64,000 nucleotides of DNA from Polynucleobacter sp. MWH-CaK5 (lineage in GTDB: Bacteria; Pseudomonadota; Gammaproteobacteria; Burkholderiales; Burkholderiaceae), in assembly GCF_018687615.1 (NCBI RefSeq), contig NZ_CP061299.1, forward strand, positions 434,001 through 498,000. Direction: 5' to 3'. The first letter of the stretch is position 1, and every line of letters starts with the position of its first letter. Positions 1 through 7,201 of the stretch are shown one piece after another. The position numbers and the translations under genes were made by a program. The notes under the pieces are model-generated. The model made no database searches. It worked only from the letters and a program-made list of their open reading frames with translations, and was not told the DNA's origin.

Positions 1-102
1 ATCAAACCAAATCTTGAATTGATCAACTGGGTTGGCTTGAACATCCTCTTCAGAGAGGCTGCCTTTCATGTAGGATTTTCTGAGATCAGCTAGCTTTGTC
101 AT
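1..102 (-). CDS. pdxH: Pyridoxamine 5'-phosphate oxidase, N-terminal part (runs off the left edge)
   Basis: The reverse strand encodes 34 residues beginning MTKLADLRKSYMKG and continuing with an acidic SEEDV stretch and QFKIWFD. This is the typical opening of PdxH, the FMN enzyme that oxidises pyridoxamine or pyridoxine phosphate to pyridoxal phosphate in the cytoplasm. Only the N-terminus is inside the window, so no FMN-binding or catalytic residues can be checked. The ATG at 100-102 follows a TATATA box by 8 nt with no visible Shine-Dalgarno sequence. It is divergent from the DUF294 gene. Confidence 0.8.
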   Translation of the reverse strand, partial: MTKLADLRKSYMKGSLSEEDVQANPVDQFKIWFD

Positions 103-167
103 AAGAGAAGTATATATAGTCTTTGTTGGCTTTGCTGGATTGTGTTGGAACTAAAAGGAATGAATTG

Positions 168-2072
168 ATGTCAATTGAAGTGCCAAAAGAGGTGACTCCA
201 TCAAGAAGCTTGGTCATGAATTTGCGTCAGCAGTTGATGCAGGTGATTCCTTTTTCTGAGATGAAAGCAGAGCACGTTGATTTTTTTATCAAATCAGCCA
301 AAGAACATTACTTCGGCCCAGATGAAATCATTCTTGAACCTGCTAACGGAGAAGTAAAGCAATTATTTTTTATTCGTCAGGGCAGTGTTATTTCAAGACG
401 AGGCATGGCGAATGAGGCTGGTGGTGCGCATGAGATTGAGGCGGGTGAATTATTTCCTGTGAGCGCAGCTGTTGCCGGTCGCGCTGTGACTGCGACCTAT
501 GCAGCCTTGGGCGATTGTTTTTGTCTGAGGATTTCTGTTGAGACCATGAAGGAGTTGGCTAACTTATCCAGCCCGTTTGCAGATTATCTAAGTCTGCGAA
601 TCTTGAAATTCTTAGAGCAGTCTCGCCAAGTTCTACAAAGAACATACGCCTCACAAATATTCTCTGAACAATCCTTAGAAACACCCCTTGGGCAATTGCC
701 GCGCAAGAAGCCTTTGTTTGTCTCACCAGATACCCCGATCAAAGATGCTTTGACTCAAATGCATGAGCGTCGCGTTGGCTCAATTTTGGTGAGCAATCAA
801 CAAGATGGTTTATTGGGTATTTTGACTCGCTACGATATCTTGGGGCGTGTGACTATTCCGCAGATGAGTCTTGAGACGCCGATCAAAGATGTGATGACCA
901 CAGGCGTTAAAGCTTTGACCATCACTCATACAGCTCAGGACGCTGCTTTGATGATGTCCAAGTTTGGTATTCGACATGTGCCAGTGGTTGACGGCAAAGA
1001 GATTGTGAACATCATCTCTGAGAGAGATTTGTTTGCTACTCAACGTCTGTCTTTGAAAAACATCAGTACCTCTATAAGATCAGCCCCAGATTTATCGGAC
1101 ATGATTGTTTGCGCCAAAGACATCAGAAAGTTTGCGAAAAATTTAATTGGCCAAGGTGTTCAGGCAAGACAGCTCACAACCTTGATTAGTTACTTGAATG
1201 ACGTTGTTTGCGAAAGATTGGTTGAACTCAATGCCAAAAAACATGGCTTGGATTTGAAAGAGTTCGCCTGGATTGCTTTGGGGTCGGAGGGGCGCTCAGA
1301 GCAAACGATTGCCACTGATCAAGATAATGCCCTGGTGTTTTCTGGGCAAGCCAGTGATGCAATCAGAGATAAGTATTTGAAATTCGCTCTTGATGTGAAT
1401 CAAGCCCTGGATGCTTGTGGCTATCCTTTGTGTAAAGGCAATGTGATGGCAAGTAATCCAAAGATTTGCTTGAGTGAGGCTGAGTGGTTGGAACGATTTT
1501 CACACTGGATAGAGCATGGCTCACCTGAAGATCTGTTGAATGCAAGTATCTATTTTGATTTCCGCTTAGTGGCAGGTAATCCTGATTTGCTAGTAGAAAT
1601 GAAAAATACCGTGATGCAAAAAGCCAAAGCCATTCCGAGATTCATTAAGTTGCTCGCTGATAACTCCTTGAACATGAAAGTGCCTATCAGTTGGCATGGC
1701 GGTATTGACACCATCAAGCTCGAAGACAAAGAATGCATTGATTTAAAACTTCATGGCACTGCCATTTTGGTTGATGCAGCCCGCATCTACTCACTAGCTC
1801 ATGGCATTGGGGACACTAACACCAGAGACCGATTGATTGCCGTGGGTCTTGCTTTGAATATTCCAGAGCGTGAATACTTGGCTTGGGTGTCTGCTTTTGA
1901 GTTTTTACAAATGTTGCGTTTATCGGTGCAAATCGATTCGCATGCGATTGGTGGAAATTTCAATGCGCTCGAATTGAGTAGTTTGAATAACATTGACCGC
2001 AGAATTCTCAAAGAGTCTCTAAGAGCCACCAGAGATTTACAGCAGCGCATTGAATTAGATTACGGTCGTTAA
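168..2072 (+). CDS. cNMP-binding / CBS-pair / DUF294 putative nucleotidyltransferase
   Basis: A soluble protein of about 634 residues with three parts. Residues ~25-145 look like a cyclic-nucleotide-binding-type beta barrel. Residues ~190-300 are two CBS repeats (TPIKDALTQMHERRVGSILV and a matching TAQDAALMMSKFGIRHVPVV). From ~370 comes a DUF294 nucleotidyltransferase module with the GSEGRSEQ...DQDNAL signature (GS...D-x-D) typical of GlnD-like enzymes. The substrate is unknown; a role in sensing adenylates and modifying a partner is inference. It is followed 1 nt later by a DnaQ-like exonuclease and shortly by a DUF4212/sodium:solute symporter pair, an association common in proteobacteria. 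I chose ATG 168 because AAGGA lies just upstream; an in-frame TTG at 123 lacks a ribosome site. Confidence 0.85.
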   Translation: MSIEVPKEVTPSRSLVMNLRQQLMQVIPFSEMKAEHVDFFIKSAKEHYFGPDEIILEPANGEVKQLFFIRQGSVISRRGMANEAGGAHEIEAGELFPVSAAVAGRAVTATYAALGDCFCLRISVETMKELANLSSPFADYLSLRILKFLEQSRQVLQRTYASQIFSEQSLETPLGQLPRKKPLFVSPDTPIKDALTQMHERRVGSILVSNQQDGLLGILTRYDILGRVTIPQMSLETPIKDVMTTGVKALTITHTAQDAALMMSKFGIRHVPVVDGKEIVNIISERDLFATQRLSLKNISTSIRSAPDLSDMIVCAKDIRKFAKNLIGQGVQARQLTTLISYLNDVVCERLVELNAKKHGLDLKEFAWIALGSEGRSEQTIATDQDNALVFSGQASDAIRDKYLKFALDVNQALDACGYPLCKGNVMASNPKICLSEAEWLERFSHWIEHGSPEDLLNASIYFDFRLVAGNPDLLVEMKNTVMQKAKAIPRFIKLLADNSLNMKVPISWHGGIDTIKLEDKECIDLKLHGTAILVDAARIYSLAHGIGDTNTRDRLIAVGLALNIPEREYLAWVSAFEFLQMLRLSVQIDSHAIGGNFNALELSSLNNIDRRILKESLRATRDLQQRIELDYGR

Positions 2073-2073
2073 G

Positions 2074-2712
2074 ATGTTTTGGTTAAAACGCTTATTTGGG
2101 CAGGCTCCTGCCATCAATCAGAAACGCTGGGTTGTTTTGGACGTTGAAACCAGCGGTCTGGATCCAAGGCAGGATCATTTGCTGGCCATTGCCGCTGTGT
2201 GTATTCATTTGAACGATGATCAAAGCTTAAAAATAGATATTTTCGATAGTTTTGAAGCTGTCTTGAAGCAAGATTCAGCTTCAGATAAAGACAATATCTT
2301 GTTGCACGGCATTGGTGCTCAGGCGCAAATGACTGGTGAGGATCCGCAAGAGGTATTGCGAAACTTTGAGCGTTGGGCGGGGGATGCCCCTTTATTGGCT
2401 TTCCATGCAGCTTTTGATGAGTCGATGATTCAAAGAGCCTATCAATACCAGCTTGGACATAAGCTTAAAAATGCTTGGATTGACGTTGAGCCGCTGGTTT
2501 CAGCTTCCTACCCTGAGGTCAAGGCCAGATCCTTGGATCAGTGGATGGGGCACTTGGGAATTGAGTGTGCAGTGCGTCATCAAGCGGCTGCAGATACCTT
2601 TGCCACTGCTGAATTAATGCTTCAAATTTGGCCTAAGCTCAAGCCATTGGCGCCAACGATTGATTTGATTGAAAAATTAGCCCGAGAGTCCCGCTGGCTA
2701 CCCCGAAATTAG
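2074..2712 (+). CDS. DnaQ-like 3'-5' exonuclease (DEDDh family)
   Basis: A 212-residue protein with the DEDDh exonuclease signature: Exo I LDVETSGLD (D23, E25), Exo II around LLAFHAAFDESM, and Exo III RHQAAADTFATAEL with the H-x4-D spacing. It resembles the epsilon subunit of DNA polymerase III but has a short N-terminal extension and no obvious clamp-binding tail, so it is probably a stand-alone nuclease and not the replicative proofreading subunit. It starts 1 nt after the DUF294 gene and is probably cotranscribed and translationally coupled with it. The physiological substrate is unknown. Confidence 0.85.
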   Translation: MFWLKRLFGQAPAINQKRWVVLDVETSGLDPRQDHLLAIAAVCIHLNDDQSLKIDIFDSFEAVLKQDSASDKDNILLHGIGAQAQMTGEDPQEVLRNFERWAGDAPLLAFHAAFDESMIQRAYQYQLGHKLKNAWIDVEPLVSASYPEVKARSLDQWMGHLGIECAVRHQAAADTFATAELMLQIWPKLKPLAPTIDLIEKLARESRWLPRN

Positions 2713-2874
2713 GTTTGTAAGCCCCATAGCAAATACCTGTAAGTTTCGCTTAAGAAATTGATTTATATAAGAAAAATAGGGTAACTACTTATTCTCTCTT
2801 TACCCAAAGAAATCCATAGTACGCATGTTGATAGAAATGCCCCAATTAGGGGTGTAAATCCTTGAGGTAAGAAT

Positions 2875-3171
2875 TTGATTCAGTTTTTGAATGTGTTGCA
2901 GTTGGTTTTGTATATCGGTGGTTTGGCTTTAGTGGGTCAAGCAATTCTTTATGCGATTGTTGGTAACAAAAGAGAAACCAATATGTTTTATCAATTGTTT
3001 GTGGTCTTGAATAAACCTTGGACATCGGTAGCCAAGTTAATTTCTCCAAAAATGGTTGCAGAGCGACACATCCCAGTAGTGGCTTTTTGTGTTGTTTCAG
3101 TTTTGTATATCGCAGTGACTTTGGCAAAAATCGAGCACTGCGTAGCGATAGGAATGGTTGGCTGTAAATGA
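2875..3171 (+). CDS. Small two-helix membrane protein of unknown function
   Basis: A 98-residue protein with two hydrophobic segments (about residues 6-26 and 61-83) separated by a basic loop containing a KPWTSVAKLISPKMVAERHIP stretch; probably an inner-membrane protein. It starts at TTG 2875, supported by GAGGTAAG immediately upstream; no ATG gives a sensible N-terminus. Its stop overlaps the ATG of the following TPR gene (ATGA), so the two are translationally coupled and probably act together. I do not recognise a function. The 162-nt gap before it holds a small CCCC...GGGG inverted repeat at 2840-2852 and no other clear element. Confidence 0.7.
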   Translation: MIQFLNVLQLVLYIGGLALVGQAILYAIVGNKRETNMFYQLFVVLNKPWTSVAKLISPKMVAERHIPVVAFCVVSVLYIAVTLAKIEHCVAIGMVGCK

Positions 3172-3746
3172 TGAAAATTGATCTTAAATGGCAATTACAT
3201 AAGTGGCGCGGCATCACCTGGATCGTGTTTGGTCGCACTGCTTTAGCGATTGAGACATATGAAGACATGTTGGCTGATTACCCGAACGACACTTATGCGT
3301 TGGGTAGCTTGGCTCATCTTTACTCAGAAGCAGGTAATAAACAAGCTTCTATCAATATGTATAAAAAATTAGTGACCAAGCCAGATGCTCCTGCATTTGC
3401 TTGGTACAACCTCGGCTTTCAACAGGAAGAGATGAAGCAGGTAGCTGATGCTGAGTTTAGTTTCCGTCGTGCTCTTGAATTAGATGAAAAAATGGACTTA
3501 GCCTGGTATGGCTTGGGTCTAACTTTGATTCAACAGCAGCGCTTTGAAGAGGCAATTAAAGCCCTTAAGCGCAATACCCAATTGCAGCCTATGAGCCCTT
3601 ACGCTTGGTATCAGTTAGCGCGGGTTCATATGGATCGTCAGGAACCTGAAGAGACGGTGAAGATCATTCGCCATCTCAAAGGGTTTGAGCCTAAATTTGC
3701 CGCTCAATTAGAGCGGGAGACTGGGCTTGAAGTGAAAGCTTCTTGA
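3168..3746 (+). CDS. Tetratricopeptide-repeat protein
   Basis: A 192-residue protein consisting almost entirely of about four to five TPR units, recognisable by repeated A-x-x-x-Y and P-x-x-x-x-A-x-x-x-L spacing, for example YPNDTYALGSLAHLYSEAG, APAFAWYNLGF, LDEKMDLAWYGLGLTLIQQQ and MSPYAWYQLARVHMDRQ. There is no signal peptide or membrane segment, so it is probably a cytoplasmic scaffold. Its start overlaps the stop of the small membrane protein upstream, suggesting that this protein recruits a partner to the membrane. Partner and process are unknown. ATG 3168 and ATG 3171 are adjacent alternatives. Confidence 0.8.
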   Translation: MMKIDLKWQLHKWRGITWIVFGRTALAIETYEDMLADYPNDTYALGSLAHLYSEAGNKQASINMYKKLVTKPDAPAFAWYNLGFQQEEMKQVADAEFSFRRALELDEKMDLAWYGLGLTLIQQQRFEEAIKALKRNTQLQPMSPYAWYQLARVHMDRQEPEETVKIIRHLKGFEPKFAAQLERETGLEVKAS

Positions 3747-3845
3747 CAAAACGCGGTTCGGTTGCAAGCCAGAGGTGAAATTCTGGTGGATCGCAAAGGG
3801 TTCCGGGGAAACCTGGTTTTAAAGTAACAACGAGGAGAAACTGTT

Positions 3846-4109
3846 ATGCAATTAACGGAATCGCATCGCCAGTATTGGGCAAAAAACCTAAGAGTCACAT
3901 CTATTTTGTTGGCTATTTGGTTTGTTGTCACTTACGTGGTTAGCTACATGGCTCGTGACCTAAGCTTTTCATTCTTTGGCTGGCCTTTCAGCTTCTGGAT
4001 GGGCGCACAGGGTTCATTGGTCGTTTACGTTTTAATTATTGTCTACTATGCTCATTACATGAACAATTTAGACAAAGAGCACGGTTGTGCTGAAGAAGTG
4101 GAGGAATAA
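3846..4109 (+). CDS. DUF4212 protein, small subunit of a sodium:solute symporter
   Basis: An 87-residue protein with two transmembrane helices (about 18-36 and 50-70) and an acidic C-terminal tail (CAEEVEE). It matches the DUF4212 / putative solute:sodium symporter small-subunit family, which is encoded immediately before VC_2705-type symporters. A strong ribosome site (GAGGAGA, 3832-3838) precedes the ATG. The stop lies 2 nt before the large subunit, so the two are cotranscribed. It probably assists assembly or activity of the transporter in the inner membrane. The transported solute cannot be read from the sequence; acetate or another short carboxylate is the usual guess. Confidence 0.88.
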   Translation: MQLTESHRQYWAKNLRVTSILLAIWFVVTYVVSYMARDLSFSFFGWPFSFWMGAQGSLVVYVLIIVYYAHYMNNLDKEHGCAEEVEE

Positions 4110-4111
4110 AC

Positions 4112-6229
4112 ATGGCTGGAATGACTCCTGATAGCGGTGGCAGCAGCATGTTCGAAGCTTCTTCGAACAAGGCTTTCAAACAACAACTTAACAAGGTTTA
4201 CGCCTGGTACATTGGTGGTTTCTTAACATTTGTGATCTTGCTTGCAATTGCAGAACAAATGGGATTAACACGTCAATGGATTGGTTACGTATTCTTGGCA
4301 GCAACAGTATTCCTCTATGCCGGTATCGGTTTTATGAGTCGTACAAACGATGCTGCTGAGTACTATGTAGCGGGCCGACGCGTTCCTGCTATCTATAACG
4401 GTATGGCGACAGGTGCTGACTGGATGTCTGCAGCTTCCTTTATCGGTATGGCTGGTACTCTTTACTTAACAGGTTACAGCGGTCTTGCCTTCATCATGGG
4501 TTGGACAGGCGGTTACTGTTTAGTTGCTTTATTCCTTGCACCATATCTACGTAAGTTCGGTCAGTTCACTATTCCTGACTTCTTAGGTGCTCGTTATGAC
4601 GGCAACATTGCTCGTTTCATCGGTATTTTTGCTGCAATCTTGTGTTCATTCACATACGTGGTTGCTCAGATTTACGGTGTGGGCTTGATCACAACACGTT
4701 TGACAGGCGTTTCATTTGAGCTAGGTATTTTCCTTGGCTTGGGTGGTATCTTGGTTTGTTCATTCTTGGGTGGTATGCGCGCTGTTACTTGGACTCAAGT
4801 AGCTCAGTACATCATCTTGATCATTGCTTACATGATTCCTGTGGTTTGGTTGTCAGTGAAACAAACTGGTTTCCCAATCCCTCAATTAGTTTACGGCTAC
4901 CAGCTTGAAAAAGTGACAGCTCGTGAAGCAGAGTTGATCAAGGATCCAAAAGAGCTAGAAGTTATTGCGATTTTCAAAGAGCGTGCAGATGCTTTAGGTG
5001 CAAAACTTAAAGATATCCCAACAGCTCTAGCTGCTGATAAAGCTGCTGCAGAGAAGAAAGTAGCTGATCTAAAAGCTGCTAACGCTCCTGCTGCTGACTT
5101 GGCTGCTGCTGAAAAAGCATTGGCTGACGTGCCTAAAGACGAAGCTGCTGCAAAAGCTGCATGGACAAAAGCTCAAGCTGCTAATAATGCAAGAGCTAAG
5201 CCATTGGCTGGTATGCCACGTCACGCAGCGCAGTTTACTGGTGATCCAAATGGCGATGAAAAAGCAAAAGCTGCTTACGACACATCACGTCGTAACTTCT
5301 TGGCTTTGATTTTCTGTTTGATGGTTGGTACAGCTGCTTTGCCACACATTTTGATGCGCTTCTACACAACACCATCTGTGAAGCAAGCTCGTGAATCTGT
5401 GTCATGGTCATTGTTCTTCATCTTCTTGTTGTACTTCACAGCTCCTGCATTAGCAGTACTTGTTAAGTACGAAGTGTTCAGCGTTCTCGTTGGCACACCA
5501 TTTGACAAGCTACCAGCATGGATTTCAAGCTGGGCAGCGGTTGATCCAACTTTGTTGTCAGTAACTGACATCAACAAAGACGGTATCTTCCAATTGGGTG
5601 AGATGAGAATCGGTGGCGACATCATCGTGTTAGCAACTCCAGAAATCGGTGGCTTGCCATACGTTGTTTCAGGTATGGTTGCTGCGGGTGGTTTGGCTGC
5701 TGCGTTGTCTACAGCTGACGGCTTGTTGTTGACAATTGCTAATGCTTTGTCACACGACTTGTACTACAAGATGATTAACCCGAATGCTCCAACAGCACGT
5801 CGCGTGTTGATTTCTAAAGCATTGTTGTTGGTAGTGGCTCTTGCTGCTGCTTATGTGGCTGCGCAAAAACCTGCGGACATTTTGTTCTTGGTTGGTGCTG
5901 CATTCTCATTCGCTGCTGCTGCTTTCTTCCCAGCATTGACTTTGGGTATCTTCTGGAAGCGTGCTTCTAAGTGGGGTGCTATTGTAGGTATGATCGGTGG
6001 TCTTGGTACTACTTTCTACTACATGATCACTACACAACCATGGTTGCGTGGCATATTCGGCGTAACATCACCAGTTGAACTTTGGTACGGTATCGCTCCA
6101 ATTTCAGCAGGTGTGTTCGGTGTGCCTATCGGCTTTGCTTTGATTATTTTGGTTAGCTTGGTAACTCCAGCTCCAAATAAAGAAGTTCAAGAGTTGATCG
6201 ACCACGTACGTTACCCAACTTTGAAGTAA
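4112..6229 (+). CDS. Sodium:solute symporter large subunit (VC_2705 subfamily)
   Basis: A 705-residue inner-membrane transporter of the SSS family, related to the acetate permease ActP. Typical SSS motifs are visible, such as AAEYYVAGRRVPAIYNGMAT near residues 81-100 and AAALSTADGLLLTIANAL in the second half. Two features stand out. Residues ~263-395 form a long Ala/Lys/Glu-rich, probably coiled-coil insertion between membrane helices. Residues 486-497 (DINKDGIFQLGE) match a canonical EF-hand calcium loop in a predicted non-membrane segment. It is directly downstream of its DUF4212 partner and ends before a strong terminator. Substrate is uncertain; the DUF294 and exonuclease genes upstream are frequent neighbours of this symporter type. 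Confidence 0.9.
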   Translation: MAGMTPDSGGSSMFEASSNKAFKQQLNKVYAWYIGGFLTFVILLAIAEQMGLTRQWIGYVFLAATVFLYAGIGFMSRTNDAAEYYVAGRRVPAIYNGMATGADWMSAASFIGMAGTLYLTGYSGLAFIMGWTGGYCLVALFLAPYLRKFGQFTIPDFLGARYDGNIARFIGIFAAILCSFTYVVAQIYGVGLITTRLTGVSFELGIFLGLGGILVCSFLGGMRAVTWTQVAQYIILIIAYMIPVVWLSVKQTGFPIPQLVYGYQLEKVTAREAELIKDPKELEVIAIFKERADALGAKLKDIPTALAADKAAAEKKVADLKAANAPAADLAAAEKALADVPKDEAAAKAAWTKAQAANNARAKPLAGMPRHAAQFTGDPNGDEKAKAAYDTSRRNFLALIFCLMVGTAALPHILMRFYTTPSVKQARESVSWSLFFIFLLYFTAPALAVLVKYEVFSVLVGTPFDKLPAWISSWAAVDPTLLSVTDINKDGIFQLGEMRIGGDIIVLATPEIGGLPYVVSGMVAAGGLAAALSTADGLLLTIANALSHDLYYKMINPNAPTARRVLISKALLLVVALAAAYVAAQKPADILFLVGAAFSFAAAAFFPALTLGIFWKRASKWGAIVGMIGGLGTTFYYMITTQPWLRGIFGVTSPVELWYGIAPISAGVFGVPIGFALIILVSLVTPAPNKEVQELIDHVRYPTLK

Positions 6230-6283
6230 TCAGTTGATTCTTAATTGATGAAACATTGGTGATGCCCTTCGGGGCTCACATTG

Positions 6284-6312
6284 AAACCCGCCTCTCGAGG
6301 CGGGTTTTTTCT
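6284..6312 (+). terminator. Rho-independent terminator after the symporter
   Basis: AAACCCGCCT and AGGCGGGTTT form a 10-bp stem around a four-base loop (CTCG), followed by a T run, 54 nt after the symporter stop. It ends the symporter transcript and separates it from tcdA. Confidence 0.9.
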
Positions 6313-6314
6313 TA

Positions 6315-6320
6315 TATAGT
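6315..6320 (+). promoter_or_regulatory. Candidate -10 box of tcdA (possible leaderless start)
   Basis: TATAGT (overlapping TATATA) lies directly after the upstream terminator. It ends 7 nt before ATG 6328, so transcription would begin at or next to the start codon. No Shine-Dalgarno sequence is present. No clear -35 element is seen because the terminator occupies that region. Confidence 0.45.
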
Positions 6321-6321
6321 C

Positions 6322-7179
6322 ATGGCTATGGATACAAATCAGAATACAAATCAAAATAGGCGCTTTGCAGGGGTTGCTCGTTTATATGGCGAGACTGGTT
6401 TGCAGGCCTTTGAGAGGGCGCATGTGCTTGTTGCTGGATTGGGTGGTGTTGGCTCTTGGGCAGTCGAAGCTCTGGCCAGAAGTGGCATTGGTGAGCTGAC
6501 ATTGATGGATTTTGACCATATTGCTGTGAGCAATGTGAATCGCCAGTTGCATGCGATTGAGGATAACTTCGGGAAGTCAAAATCAGAAGCCATGGCCGAG
6601 CGAGTCAGGCAGATTAATCCACTGATCAAGCTCAATATCATTGACGAGTTTTTAACGCCAGACAATTTGGATGCGTATTTGCGTAAGAACGCTGAGAACC
6701 CATATTTTGCAGTGCTTGATGCCACAGATGATGTCAAGATGAAGATTGCCTTGGCGGCCTATTGTGAGGGCAGAGATGAGCTTGGTAGGGTCAGGGTGGC
6801 TGAACAAAAAGAACAAGAAGTTACAAAACAATTAGGTAAAAAGTCTTTAACAATTCCGTTGATCATTTGCGGTGGCGCTGGTGGCAAGTTAGATCCAAGT
6901 CGTATCAAGGCAGCTGATTTGGCTAAAACAACTCAGGATCCAGTGTTGTCAAAAATTAGATATTCATTGCGCAAAGAATATGGTTTTAGTAGTGATCCTA
7001 AGAAGAAATTAGGTGTGACAGCGATTTACTCTGATGAGCCAAGGCAAGGTGTGGCCAGTGGAGGATTGTCTTGCGCAGGGTATGGTTCTGCTGTGACTGT
7101 TACGGCCACTTTTGGATTTATTGCTGCAGCTGAAGTATTAAAGCTACTGCAAAAGCAGCAGTCCAATTTGGAAAAATAA
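6322..7179 (+). CDS. tcdA: tRNA threonylcarbamoyladenosine dehydratase (TcdA/CsdL)
   Basis: A cytoplasmic E1-like adenylating enzyme that dehydrates t6A37 in ANN-decoding tRNAs to the cyclic form ct6A. Near the N-terminus RFAGVARLYG is followed by the nucleotide-binding loop VAGLGGVGSWAVEALARSG and by DFDHIAVSNVNRQ, all hallmarks of the family. The later ATDDVKMKIALAAYC segment and the C-terminal GSAVTVTATFGFIAA also fit. Length, about 285 residues, is normal. ATG 6322 and ATG 6328 are both possible; a longer frame from 6256 would run through the terminator and is rejected. The next gene is convergent. Confidence 0.92.
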   Translation: MAMDTNQNTNQNRRFAGVARLYGETGLQAFERAHVLVAGLGGVGSWAVEALARSGIGELTLMDFDHIAVSNVNRQLHAIEDNFGKSKSEAMAERVRQINPLIKLNIIDEFLTPDNLDAYLRKNAENPYFAVLDATDDVKMKIALAAYCEGRDELGRVRVAEQKEQEVTKQLGKKSLTIPLIICGGAGGKLDPSRIKAADLAKTTQDPVLSKIRYSLRKEYGFSSDPKKKLGVTAIYSDEPRQGVASGGLSCAGYGSAVTVTATFGFIAAAEVLKLLQKQQSNLEK

Positions 7180-7201
7180 TTAGTCAATAAATCGTTGGTG
7201 A

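Noticed and set aside
2846..3268. 140-codon minus-strand frame
   Set aside because: It is the shadow of the small membrane protein and TPR genes, which have ribosome sites, coupling and protein-like composition.
5020..5210. GCTGCT-rich stretch resembling a microsatellite
   Set aside because: It is in frame in the symporter gene, encodes an irregular Ala/Lys-rich insertion, and does not repeat exactly.
6256..6321. N-terminal extension of TcdA starting at 6256
   Set aside because: It would translate through the symporter terminator and adds residues that do not belong to the family.
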